In this document: piece by piece, positions 6,236 through 13,521 of the stretch
Layout of the letters: each line of letters opens with the position of its first letter
Position numbering within the stretch: the first letter of the stretch is position 1
Assembly (NCBI GenBank): GCA_934646965.1
Contig: CAKUEZ010000030.1
Span: 1 to 21,784 of the forward strand
From: an uncultured Collinsella sp.
Lineage (GTDB): Bacteria; Actinomycetota; Coriobacteriia; Coriobacteriales; Coriobacteriaceae
Direction of reading: 5' to 3'
DNA length: 21,784 nucleotides
Notes under the pieces: model-generated
What the model saw: the letters and a program-made list of their open reading frames with translations, nothing else
Databases searched by the model: none
Told to the model about the DNA's origin: nothing
Translations under genes and position numbers: made by a program

Positions 6236-6425
6236 CATGATGAATTCCGCCCGACGCCGCGCCGTCTTGCGCGACTACCGCCTCGACCACCCCTTGTCGG
6301 AGGAAGAGCTGGTCGAGCGCCTTATCGACACGGAGCTTCGCCTCCGCCGGCTCGAAGCACTTGCCTCCGCCAAGAACCACCCCATCAATGGCCCTCGCCG
6401 TCACCATTCTTGTGAGGCGATCTGA
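6225..6425 (+). CDS. Small conserved-position hypothetical protein
   Basis: This is a 66-residue protein with no recognised domain. The middle, LSEEELVERLIDTELRLRRL (about residues 24-43), is a charged amphipathic helix that could dimerise; the C-terminus is basic. ATG 6225 is chosen over the in-frame ATG at 6195 because AAGGAGG lies 10 bp upstream of it. It overlaps the preceding gene by 11 bp, and its TGA overlaps the ATG of the next gene. Tight coupling on both sides supports a real gene working with the VirE-like ATPase. Confidence 0.65.
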   Translation: MNLSMMNSARRRAVLRDYRLDHPLSEEELVERLIDTELRLRRLEALASAKNHPINGPRRHHSCEAI

Positions 6426-7654
6426 TGGGCACGCAGAAGCACGACGACGCCCCCGAGCCGCAGTCCCCGGAGCGCCGCTCCCCGCCGACGGTCAACGAGA
6501 TCGTCGAGGAGCTCAAGTCTCTTCCCCTGAACGTCGGCTACAACCGTCTCGCGAACGAGCTCTTCAAGACTGGGCCCCTGCCCTGGGATGCAGATTCGCG
6601 GGAACGCCGGTGGCGCGATAGCGACGACGCACGGCTCTTCGCCCTCCTCCAGCAGATCATCTCTCTCCAGAAGGAGAAGTTCATGCTGCTCGCGCTGACC
6701 ATCGTCGGCGAGGACAACGCCTATGACCCGCTCGTTGCCATGCTCGATGCCCTCACCTGGGACGGCATCCCGCGCGTAGGGACGCTCCTCAATGTCTACC
6801 TTGGCGCGGAGAGGAACGCATACGTCTCGGAGGTCGAGCGCATCTTGTTCTGCGAGGGCATCGCCCGCGTCTACAGCCCGGGCTGCAAGGCCGATTACAT
6901 GCCCATCCTGTGCGGTGCCGGAGGCATCGGCAAGTCCTCCTTCGCGAGGGGCCTCGCCATGCGCGACGAGTATTTCAGCGACTCCGTGATCAACCTCGGC
7001 GACGTCAAGCTCACGGGCGAGCAGAACCGGGGCAAGTGGATCATTGAGATTCCCGAGCTCAACGGCATGTCCGAGCGCTCTATCGAGAGCGTGAAGGCTG
7101 GGGTCACCCGTCAGGTCGATGAATTCCGAGGGGCCTATTGCCGCAGGACGGAGGCGTTTCCCCGGCGCGTAGTCTTCGTCGGTACCACGAACGAGGCCGA
7201 CTTCATCCGCGAGCGGACGAGTGGCGCAAGGCGCTTCCTCCCGGTGCTCTGCGGCATCGAGCGCACGGAGAGTTCCGTCTTCGACGAGAGCTTTCCCGCC
7301 GCCGTCCGCCAGGCATGGGCAGAGGCCCGCACGTGGATGAAGACGGGTGATCCCCGCTTCTCGACCGTCCTAACGCCTGAGATGGAGACAGAGGCGGCCG
7401 CACAGCGCGGACGCTTTGTCGAAGAGGACCCCTGCGTGCAGAAGGTCCTCGCGTATCTCCCCGGCAACACCGACCGTCCCATGTGCACGTTCGAGATCCT
7501 CGACAAGGCCCTCCGTCTCGAAAAGACCAAGGCCAACTGCAAGATGGTCAGCCGCATCCTGTCATCGCAGTGCCCTGGATGGGTCCCGGGCAACAAGCGC
7601 CTCTGTCCCCCGTACGGCAAGCAGCGCTGCTGGGTGTACCGGGAGACGGATTAG
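6425..7654 (+). CDS. VirE-type (virulence-associated E) P-loop ATPase / replication helicase
   Basis: This 409-residue protein resembles the VirE family, the helicase-like ATPase usually fused to or paired with primases in phages and integrative elements. Seen: Walker A GAGGIGKS (164-171), Walker B-like WIIEIPELNGM (205-215), and the sensor stretch VVFVGTTNEADFIRE with Asn256 followed by the arginines of SGARRFLPV (266-274). The N-terminal 100 residues lack primase motifs. A C-terminal region (about 335-405) looks like a small winged-helix DNA-binding tail. It probably unwinds or replicates the excised circle. It begins at an ATGA-type overlap with the previous gene. A 220-bp gap with oriT-like repeats follows it, so it may close the first operon. 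Confidence 0.85.
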   Translation: MGTQKHDDAPEPQSPERRSPPTVNEIVEELKSLPLNVGYNRLANELFKTGPLPWDADSRERRWRDSDDARLFALLQQIISLQKEKFMLLALTIVGEDNAYDPLVAMLDALTWDGIPRVGTLLNVYLGAERNAYVSEVERILFCEGIARVYSPGCKADYMPILCGAGGIGKSSFARGLAMRDEYFSDSVINLGDVKLTGEQNRGKWIIEIPELNGMSERSIESVKAGVTRQVDEFRGAYCRRTEAFPRRVVFVGTTNEADFIRERTSGARRFLPVLCGIERTESSVFDESFPAAVRQAWAEARTWMKTGDPRFSTVLTPEMETEAAAQRGRFVEEDPCVQKVLAYLPGNTDRPMCTFEILDKALRLEKTKANCKMVSRILSSQCPGWVPGNKRLCPPYGKQRCWVYRETD

Positions 7655-7664
7655 GGCCGATGGA

Positions 7665-7785
7665 GGTGCCGCAGCATTCCGTTGCGGCACCACCATCGCC
7701 GCCCCTCACCTGCAAAGTCTCTCGATGGTGCCAAAGGTGCCATTGGCCCAGAAACTCTTTCCTGCTCTTTGGCACCTTCGGCACC
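7665..7785. other. Candidate oriT: nested GGTGCC inverted repeats
   Basis: The gap before the mobilization genes holds two hairpins built from GGTGCC/GGCACC. The first is perfect: GGTGCCGCA (7665-7673) with TGCGGCACC (7683-7691). The second has arms at 7727-7742 and 7770-7785, each with two GGTGCC or GGCACC boxes, 15 of 16 positions paired, and a 27-nt loop. Inverted repeats of this kind flank the nick sites of mobilizable elements, and the relaxase operon lies directly downstream. A further imperfect repeat (7839-7847 with 7853-7861) precedes the next ribosome site. The nick position cannot be seen. A transcription attenuator is the alternative. Confidence 0.5.
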
Positions 7786-7874
7786 GCAACGTTTCGCCGC
7801 AGCTAGAAGCGTTACCAACGAAGAAGCTCAAATGAATCGCCGGTACCCATACGGCACCGGCAGAGAGGAAAACC

Positions 7875-8363
7875 ATGATGGAACTTGTCAAGAAAATCAA
7901 ATCGCATCTCGACGACCTCCTCGGGATCGTCCCCAAGCACAAGGGCGACGCCGTCGGCTCCGTGCTCACCCATCTGCTGGAGTCCGACCCCGACCTGGGC
8001 TTCGCGCGCGCGGCGCGCCCTGTCGAACACCCGGGCTTCACGCGCATCGTCCGTGCCGGAATCGCCTACTACGCGAAGCCGGATTTCAAGATTCTGAACC
8101 CGTTCAAGGAAGGCGGGAACGGCGTCTACTTCGTCAAGGGCTGCAACGACGACCCGACCGGCATCTTCTTCACCGATGCCTACCGCGTCAACGATGCGGA
8201 ATACGGCGACGCCATCGAGGCCTACCTCTTCGCCTACGGCATCCCCCGCGATGACCTCGCCATGGTGCCGGTCACCTTCTGGCCCAGGACCTACGAGCGC
8301 ACGCCCGAGAACATCGCCGCCCTCCGCGCCGTCGGTGCGCCCCTCCCGAACGAGGGACTCTAA
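7875..8363 (+). CDS. Hypothetical protein of the mobilization operon
   Basis: This 162-residue acidic protein has no family I recognise. It starts with a lysine-rich helix (MMELVKKIKSHLDDLL), followed by a compact, probably alpha/beta region rich in aromatic residues (GIAYYAKPDFKILNPF, GVYFVKGCNDDPTGIFFTD, VPVTFWPRTYERT). There is no signal peptide or membrane segment. GAGAGG lies before a double ATG (7875 and 7878). Two bases separate its stop from the start of the RHH gene, so it is the first gene of the mobC-relaxase-coupling protein operon and sits next to the putative oriT. A relaxosome accessory role or an antirestriction role on entry are possible guesses from position; neither has sequence support. 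Confidence 0.75.
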   Translation: MMELVKKIKSHLDDLLGIVPKHKGDAVGSVLTHLLESDPDLGFARAARPVEHPGFTRIVRAGIAYYAKPDFKILNPFKEGGNGVYFVKGCNDDPTGIFFTDAYRVNDAEYGDAIEAYLFAYGIPRDDLAMVPVTFWPRTYERTPENIAALRAVGAPLPNEGL

Positions 8364-8364
8364 A

Positions 8365-8829
8365 ATGGCCATCGGAAAAGACGGGTCGAAGGTCATGAGC
8401 CTTCGCCTCCCCGACAAGGCATATCGCCGCCTCCACGCCTACGGGGTTTCCAAGGATCTTAGCGACAGCGCAGCCGCCCGCGAGCTCATCGCCGCCGGGC
8501 TCGCCTCCGACGGCCTGGCGCTCTACTCCACTGAGCTCGGAACCTATCTGCGCGGCGTCATGCAGCCGCTGCTCGAGCAGCTCGACCACATGCTCGACGA
8601 ACGCAACGCCGAGCAGGAGGACCGCATCGCGCGCGTCGTGCACCGCGCGACCCGCGCCTCTATCGTCGCGGCCATCGCGGCGGTCGAGATCGAGAAGGGC
8701 ACGTTCGAGGGCCTGGATGGCGTGAGCGCCTCGGACATCTACGCCGCTTACGACAAGCAGGCCGGCCTCATGCAGCGCGGCATGACGCTCTCGGAGGCGA
8801 GGGAGCGCCTTTCTGATGGCAAGTCGTAG
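8365..8829 (+). CDS. Relaxosome accessory protein, MobC-like ribbon-helix-helix
   Basis: This 154-residue protein has the N-terminal ribbon-helix-helix pattern SKVMSLRLPDKAYRRLHAYG followed by DSAAARELIAAGL (about residues 8-50). The rest is predicted helix, including LEQLDHMLDERNAEQEDRIARV, suited to coiled-coil or dimer contacts. MobC/TraY-type proteins bind oriT and help the relaxase nick it. The ATG at 8365 is used because it follows the previous stop by 1 bp and yields the complete RHH domain; the longer upstream frame overlaps the previous gene by about 190 bp. Its end overlaps the relaxase start by 14 bp, which indicates translational coupling. The role is well supported by fold plus position. 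Confidence 0.75.
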   Translation: MAIGKDGSKVMSLRLPDKAYRRLHAYGVSKDLSDSAAARELIAAGLASDGLALYSTELGTYLRGVMQPLLEQLDHMLDERNAEQEDRIARVVHRATRASIVAAIAAVEIEKGTFEGLDGVSASDIYAAYDKQAGLMQRGMTLSEARERLSDGKS

Positions 8830-10174
8830 CAGCCTCGTCGTGAACGCCCGCGTGCACCTCTCCGGGTCGCGCGGGCGTTCCGCCGTCATCACCAACAACG
8901 TCGAGTACGTCGCCACGCGCGAGGGGGCCGACAAGTCAGCCACCGTCGACGACCTCAGGCGCTACGAGCTCGCAGAGAGGATGGGGCTCGTCGGCTACTG
9001 CGCCGAGAGACCCGGGTCGACCGCGCTCTTCGACCAGAACGGGGCCGTCCAGCTCCGCACGGCCCGCAAGGAGCTCGAAAAGGCTGACGGCGCGATTGCT
9101 ACCGTTGTGCTCAGTGTCCGCAGGGACGAGGCATGCGAGCTCGACCTCGCGTGCAAGGAGGACTGGCAGCGCTTCTGCCGCCGAAACCTCGCGCCGGCGC
9201 TTGCCGAGGCAATGGGCATCCCCGAGTCCAGCGTCCGTTGGGTAGCCGCCGAGCACGAGAACCACCCGAATTCCAAGCACGTGCACGTTATTGCGTGGTC
9301 GTCCGATGGCTCGTTCGATTCGCTCATGGCCCGCAACAGGCTCGACCGGGCAAGAAACGCGCTCACCGACGCGGCCCTGGCCCCGGCGCTCGCGGCCGAG
9401 TATGAGGCCCGCGACCTCGCGAGGTCGCGGGCGGTCGACGCCGTCCGCCATATCCCCGCCGACGAGATTGGCGTCACTCTGCCTGCGGACGGCCGAATCT
9501 CCTACGCGCACCTCCGCCGCTGGCACCCAGATGTCGCCAAGGCCGTCGATGTCGCAATCGCGGAAGCAGGGACGAGGCATCCTGAAATCAAAGGGGCGAG
9601 CGCCGCCTACAGCAAGTCCGTGGAGCGCTGCGCCGGCCTCAAAGGCCTCGAAAGCGCTGCGCGAGATCGCTACGTGAACGACGCCATGCAGGAGCTACGC
9701 GCGCGCCAGGGCAACGCCCTGCTGAGGGTCATCGCACCCGACCGGACAGCGGGCCCCGAAAGGGAACTGATGAGGTCCGCAAGGCCGGACGGCGGGCCTG
9801 CAACGGAGCGCAAGCGTATGAGGCCGCTCGTCGGCGAGGTCCGCGCCTGCGTCACCGGTGAAGATCTGGAGGGGGCGCGAGAAGCCGTCCGCGAGCTCAG
9901 GCCCATCCCGGAGAGGTGTCTCCGGTCATGTCCGTCCTACGCGCTTTCTATGGCAAAAGCCCCGGTTGCCGTGAGCAGAGCCCTTACCAAAGCGCTCGCG
10001 TTCGCAACGGAGAACCCCAGAAGCAAGAAGGACCCGTCAGATGAGGTCGGCCAGAAAGCCGAGCGCGCGCTCGCAAGGGCGCTCGCAGCCGCTGCATCGG
10101 CCGCGATCAGGGGCGATGCGGCTGGCATCGTGCTCGACCCCGCGAAAACCATAGTGAAGGGAATGATTCTATGA
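8816..10174 (+). CDS. MobL/MobP-like conjugative relaxase
   Basis: This 452-residue protein is predicted to nick the transfer origin and carry the strand. The metal-binding histidines are visible in EHENHPNSKHVHVIAW: His147, His155 and His157, with His150 between. This fits the HUH relaxase pattern, two histidines of the HxH pair following a distal one. The N-terminal EYVATREGADK (30-40) resembles the YIAKREG motif of MobL-type relaxases, with Tyr31 a candidate catalytic tyrosine. The C-terminal part (about 230-452) is Ala/Arg-rich and probably binds DNA or the coupling protein. The length is typical for a mobilization relaxase and lacks a helicase domain. It overlaps the RHH gene by 14 bp and ends in an ATGA overlap with the coupling protein gene. 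Confidence 0.85.
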   Translation: MASRSSLVVNARVHLSGSRGRSAVITNNVEYVATREGADKSATVDDLRRYELAERMGLVGYCAERPGSTALFDQNGAVQLRTARKELEKADGAIATVVLSVRRDEACELDLACKEDWQRFCRRNLAPALAEAMGIPESSVRWVAAEHENHPNSKHVHVIAWSSDGSFDSLMARNRLDRARNALTDAALAPALAAEYEARDLARSRAVDAVRHIPADEIGVTLPADGRISYAHLRRWHPDVAKAVDVAIAEAGTRHPEIKGASAAYSKSVERCAGLKGLESAARDRYVNDAMQELRARQGNALLRVIAPDRTAGPERELMRSARPDGGPATERKRMRPLVGEVRACVTGEDLEGAREAVRELRPIPERCLRSCPSYALSMAKAPVAVSRALTKALAFATENPRSKKDPSDEVGQKAERALARALAAAASAAIRGDAAGIVLDPAKTIVKGMIL

Positions 10175-12102
10175 GCAAGCAGAAGAGCTTCAACGTCGAC
10201 GAGGGCGCGCATTTCAAGCGCTGTGTCGCCGCCGGTACGGCCGCTGGGACCGCGATCGCACTCGTCCTGCTGCCGGCAGCATGGCACTGGCTGGAAGCAT
10301 GGGTCACCGGCATCGCCGCGACGCTCACAAGCTTCGGGACGGCCGCAGCACCCGAACTCCCCGATATCATGTTCCAAAACCCGCTCGAAGTCCTGCCGGA
10401 GCTGATCCAGGACGACGCCTTCCTCGTGGGATGCGTGGCGACCCTCGCCATCTCCACGATAGCAGGCGTCTGGAGCCACTTCGACTGGTCGCGCTGGCTC
10501 CACGACGGGACCTGGGTCGGTGGGCGCCGCGCGCCGGGCGCGCCCATCCACGGCGACGCGAGGCTCATCTCGGCGCACGGTGAGCTTAAACATAGAAGCG
10601 AGTCGTGGAAGGAGGGCGGCAAGCCCTCGGGCGGCACGTTGGTCGTGGGCGAGATCGGGAGGAGCGTCAGGCTCATCGACTCGGTCCACGCCTGTATCCT
10701 CGCCGAAAGCGGAGAGGGCAAGAGCAGGCGCGTCGCCATTTTGTCAGCCTTGGCTAACTTCGAGCAAGGCCGTTCCCTCATTATCAACGACATCAAAGGG
10801 GAGCTCCGCGCCTTTCTCGAGCCGACGTTTGAAAAGGCCGGCACGCATCGCATCGTCGACGTGATGTTCGATTCGCCCGCCTCTTCGGCGCGGTTCGACC
10901 CGCTCGAGAGGGCGAAGGAAGCCTTTAATGCGGAGGGAACCGGCGGCTGCACCCGCGAGCTGCGGGAAGTCGCGCGCTGCATAGTGCCCGCACCGTCGAA
11001 GGGACAGCCGTTCTTTTATGACGGGGCCCGGAACCTGTTCGTCGGCATCTCCCTCGCCCTCATCGAGGGTCCGTCCATCCCCAATGAGGAAAAGACCGTC
11101 ATGTCCGTCGCCGCGGCGATCTCGCCCTCGGGCGAGAAGGGAGCGCTCGAGCGCGTCGCCGCCCTGGCGGCATCTCTGCCTTCAGGTGACCCCGCACTCC
11201 CCTTTCTCGGAGGCCTCAACGGCGAGCACGGAGGCGGCCCGGGCATCGTCTCGACCCTCAGCAATTGCCTGACCGAATACATCGACGGCAACGTGGCGAG
11301 GATGTTGCACGACGACGAGTGCGGGCTCGACGGCATCGGCGAGGAGCCCACGGTGGTCTTCGTCTCGTCCTCCTCAGCGACCGGAAACTACAAGCGGCTC
11401 GTGCAGACGTTCGTTTCCCAGGCGCTCTCGGCGCTGCGCTCCTGCGCCGGCGCCCACGCCGGCCGCTGTCCCGTAGAGACCGTCCTCCTCCTCGACGAGG
11501 CGGCCTCCCTCGGCCGCAACGAACGCATCGTCCAGGACCTCGGTGAAATGAGGTCAGAGGGGATCCGCGTCCTGTGGTTCTGCCAGTCGCTACTTCAATT
11601 GCAATCGGTCTCCGGCTACAGCCGCGAAGAAGCCGAGACCATCCTAGACCTCCTCAAGGACAAGGTCGTACTCTCGTGCTCGAACCTCGAAACCGCCCGC
11701 AAGCTCTCCGAGTCCATGGGGTCCTACACAGCGGTTGCGCAATCCACAAGCCGCACAAAAGGAGTGAACACTGGCTCGACGGGAACGAGCGAGGGCCTCG
11801 TGCGCAGGCCCCTCATAACTCCAGACGAGATCCAGCGCTGGACGGGCCGCGAAACAGGCGCGCTCGTGATCCACGACGGCGTACCTATGGCCTTCCCCAG
11901 CCGAGACGTTACCGAAACGTTTGTGGGCGGCATGCTCGGCATGACATCGCCCGAGGCCGAGCGCACGCTTATGGAACGGTCCATCGCTTCTCGCAGAATG
12001 CGAAACAAGGAGGTACCGAGGATATGGAATGGCATCGTTGTAAACAACATCGCAGCGGCGGGGCGGAAAGCGGCCGACAGCTACGTTCCCGAGGGGTTCT
12101 AG
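10171..12102 (+). CDS. VirD4/TraG-like type IV coupling protein
   Basis: This 643-residue membrane ATPase would bring the relaxase-DNA complex to a secretion channel. Two N-terminal membrane segments lie at about residues 20-40 (AGTAAGTAIALVLLPAAW) and 83-100 (FLVGCVATLAISTIAG). The P-loop is LAESGEGKSRR (178-187), where Ser-Gly-Glu-Gly-Lys-Ser replaces the usual Thr-Gly-Ser-Gly-Lys. Walker B is VETVLLLDEA (435-444). LWFCQSLLQLQ (468-478) and the C-terminal GALVIHDGVPM region match TraG/VirD4 proteins. No VirB4, VirB6 or lytic transglycosylase gene is present in the window, so this is a mobilizable rather than self-transmissible set unless those genes lie elsewhere. It is the last gene of the operon, followed by a strong terminator. 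Confidence 0.9.
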   Translation: MSKQKSFNVDEGAHFKRCVAAGTAAGTAIALVLLPAAWHWLEAWVTGIAATLTSFGTAAAPELPDIMFQNPLEVLPELIQDDAFLVGCVATLAISTIAGVWSHFDWSRWLHDGTWVGGRRAPGAPIHGDARLISAHGELKHRSESWKEGGKPSGGTLVVGEIGRSVRLIDSVHACILAESGEGKSRRVAILSALANFEQGRSLIINDIKGELRAFLEPTFEKAGTHRIVDVMFDSPASSARFDPLERAKEAFNAEGTGGCTRELREVARCIVPAPSKGQPFFYDGARNLFVGISLALIEGPSIPNEEKTVMSVAAAISPSGEKGALERVAALAASLPSGDPALPFLGGLNGEHGGGPGIVSTLSNCLTEYIDGNVARMLHDDECGLDGIGEEPTVVFVSSSSATGNYKRLVQTFVSQALSALRSCAGAHAGRCPVETVLLLDEAASLGRNERIVQDLGEMRSEGIRVLWFCQSLLQLQSVSGYSREEAETILDLLKDKVVLSCSNLETARKLSESMGSYTAVAQSTSRTKGVNTGSTGTSEGLVRRPLITPDEIQRWTGRETGALVIHDGVPMAFPSRDVTETFVGGMLGMTSPEAERTLMERSIASRRMRNKEVPRIWNGIVVNNIAAAGRKAADSYVPEGF

Positions 12103-12147
12103 CCCCCCATAATCGCCCGTTACCAGCAAGAACGTCCCATAAGACTA

Positions 12148-12189
12148 CGCGCCCGCACCCGTGCACTACGCGCGGGCGCGGGCCCTTTT
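12148..12189 (+). terminator. Terminator of the mobilization operon
   Basis: CGCGCCCGC (12148-12156) pairs with GCGGGCGCG (12172-12180) around a 15-nt loop, followed by GGCCC and TTTT (12186-12189). It lies about 45 bp after the coupling protein stop. Confidence 0.75.
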
Positions 12190-12190
12190 G

Positions 12191-12334
12191 ATGCATCGCT
12201 CAGGCTTTGACCTGCGCATTCGAACTCGGCTCGCCGAGTTGCGCCGTTCGCCTTCGGCGAAACGTAGTGGAGCCTTATCCTGCACCGCCACTTCGTGGCG
12301 GAAAACCGAATCCAAAGCGATGCGTAGCATTCGG
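12191..12334. other. Array of stem-loops inside an outer stem
   Basis: The outer arms are GCATCGCT (12193-12200) and AGCGATGC (12316-12323). Between them: CAGG/CCTG (12201-12204, 12211-12214), AACTCGG/CCGAGTT (12223-12229, 12234-12240), TTCGCC/GGCGAA (12247-12252, 12256-12261) and CCGCCAC/GTGGCGG (12285-12291, 12295-12301). A fifth pair, CCGAAT/ATTCGG (12306-12311, 12329-12334), competes with the outer stem. Such clustered hairpins occur in replication origins, transfer origins and structured RNAs. No gene overlaps. Which role applies is unknown. Confidence 0.55.
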
Positions 12335-12374
12335 CCATAGCGCCGAAAAATGACGCCAGAAGCCGGCAGCCGAG

Positions 12375-12605
12375 CTAGCCATCGAACAGGTCTGAATCGA
12401 AAAACTCTCTCAAGGAGACGCCGAGCCCGCCTGCGATGCGCTCGATATTCTCGATGGAGACGTTGCGCTTGCCGGTCTCGACTTCGGCGAAATAGGTGCG
12501 CGACATCTCGATGGAATATGCGAAGGCCTCTTGGCTCACGCCGAGCCCGGCCCTCAATTCCTTGACGCGAAGCCCCACGCGCATCTTGGGGCCTAGTTGA
12601 GTCAT
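12375..12605 (-). CDS. Small XRE-family transcriptional repressor
   Basis: This 76-residue protein is essentially one Cro/C1-type HTH domain: LRVKELRAGLGVSQEAFAYS (about 12-31), then IEMSRTYFAEVETGKRNVSI with the recognition helix, and IERIAGGLGVSLREFF. Phage-type repressors of this size act as dimers. The start at 12605 is chosen because GGAGGTG lies 6 bp upstream; a longer in-frame extension reaching past 12800 would run through the promoter and the lipoprotein gene. It is divergent from the lipoprotein gene across a short region with two CTATATAAGT repeats that overlap its own promoter, so it probably represses itself and its neighbour. Confidence 0.85.
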   Translation of the reverse strand: MTQLGPKMRVGLRVKELRAGLGVSQEAFAYSIEMSRTYFAEVETGKRNVSIENIERIAGGLGVSLREFFDSDLFDG

Positions 12606-12646
12606 CGGCACCTCCTTACCGTCGGTGTCAATGATTCGGCCCTGTT

Positions 12647-12676
12647 CTATATAAGTCACACCTATATAAGTGACAA
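12647..12676 (-). promoter_or_regulatory. Promoter of the XRE gene with two CTATATAAGT operator repeats
   Basis: Minus strand TTGTCA (12676-12671) and TATATA (12653-12648) are 17 bp apart, a near-consensus promoter reading into the XRE gene 42 bp away. CTATATAAGT occurs twice on the + strand (12647-12656, 12662-12671), 15 bp apart, one copy covering the -10 box and the other touching the -35 box. This is the expected geometry for an autorepressor site. Confidence 0.65.
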
Positions 12677-12726
12677 TTTGAAATACAATACGGGAATCAG
12701 AGGATTTCAATCTGGGAGGAAGCACG

Positions 12727-13521
12727 ATGAACATTGAAATCTCTAGGAGGGCGTTTCTCGCAGCGGGACCCCTCGCCGTCATGGGCTCGCTCGGGCTCGC
12801 CGGGTGCGGCAAGAGCAGCATCAGCGGCAAGACCCTCTACTACTACTCGGTTTGCGGCAGCGTGGCCCTTGGCAAGGTGTGCGCGAACAAGCCCGGATCC
12901 GCGTCGACGATCAAGTTCGAAGAGAGCACCTGGCACTATGTCGGCTCCCAGGAGCTCAGCGGCGATTGGGAAGCCGAGGGCGACGATGTGGTTCTGTCCT
13001 CCTCGCAGCTAGGCACCGTTACGCTCGTGAGGCAGGACGACGGGAGCTACGTGCCCTTGGGGTGCGAAGACTACGGCGAAAGGTACTTCGAGGACGAGTC
13101 GGCGGCAAAGTCCTACTACGACGAATACACGGCGGCCACGCCCGACAGGGTGAGAGACACACTGGAGAGTGCCACCTGGTCGGTGAAGAACCCGCCCTCG
13201 ACCCAAACCGTCGCAGAGACGCTCTCGTTCGACGACGGCTCGCTCGCATTCACGAAGGGCGAATACCAGAGGAAGGGCTCTTACACCGACGCCCCGCGCG
13301 AGAGCTCATGGCTCGCCTCGGACCATTCCGGCGAATACGAGCTCGACGTGACCTCCCAGTGGGTGAGCTCGGACGGATCGTCGCCGCGACCCTTAATCTA
13401 CGAGGGGACGATGACCGTCGGGGGCGAGGCGACAAACTTTAAGCTGTCCGACCGCAGGGGCTCCCTCACGCTAACCCTTTCCTCCGAGTGGAGCGCGGTG
13501 GTGTTCGTCAATGGAGAGTAG
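12727..13521 (+). CDS. Tat-type lipoprotein of unknown function
   Basis: This 264-residue secreted protein starts MNIEISRRAFLAAG, where SRRAFLA fits the twin-arginine signal motif. A hydrophobic stretch and the lipobox LAGC follow, with Cys27 as the lipidated residue, so the mature protein should be anchored on the outer face of the membrane. The mature part is acidic and beta-rich, with alternating WxxxG and YE/FxxG segments (WHYVGSQELSGDW, LSFDDGSLAFTKGEYQRKGS, YEGTMTVGG). These resemble small lipocalin-like or META-like lipoproteins, although I cannot assign a family. GGGAGGA lies 6 bp before ATG. It shares a control region with the divergent XRE repressor, and its end overlaps the next gene by 11 bp, so the two are probably co-expressed. 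Confidence 0.8.
   Translation: MNIEISRRAFLAAGPLAVMGSLGLAGCGKSSISGKTLYYYSVCGSVALGKVCANKPGSASTIKFEESTWHYVGSQELSGDWEAEGDDVVLSSSQLGTVTLVRQDDGSYVPLGCEDYGERYFEDESAAKSYYDEYTAATPDRVRDTLESATWSVKNPPSTQTVAETLSFDDGSLAFTKGEYQRKGSYTDAPRESSWLASDHSGEYELDVTSQWVSSDGSSPRPLIYEGTMTVGGEATNFKLSDRRGSLTLTLSSEWSAVVFVNGE

Noticed and set aside
12213..12240. TTCGAACTC resembling a tRNA T-loop
   Set aside because: No cloverleaf or acceptor stem can be drawn; it is part of a simple hairpin.
12606..12830. Extended N-terminus of the XRE repressor
   Set aside because: It would cross the divergent promoter and the start of the lipoprotein gene; the ribosome site at 12611-12618 fixes the start at 12605.
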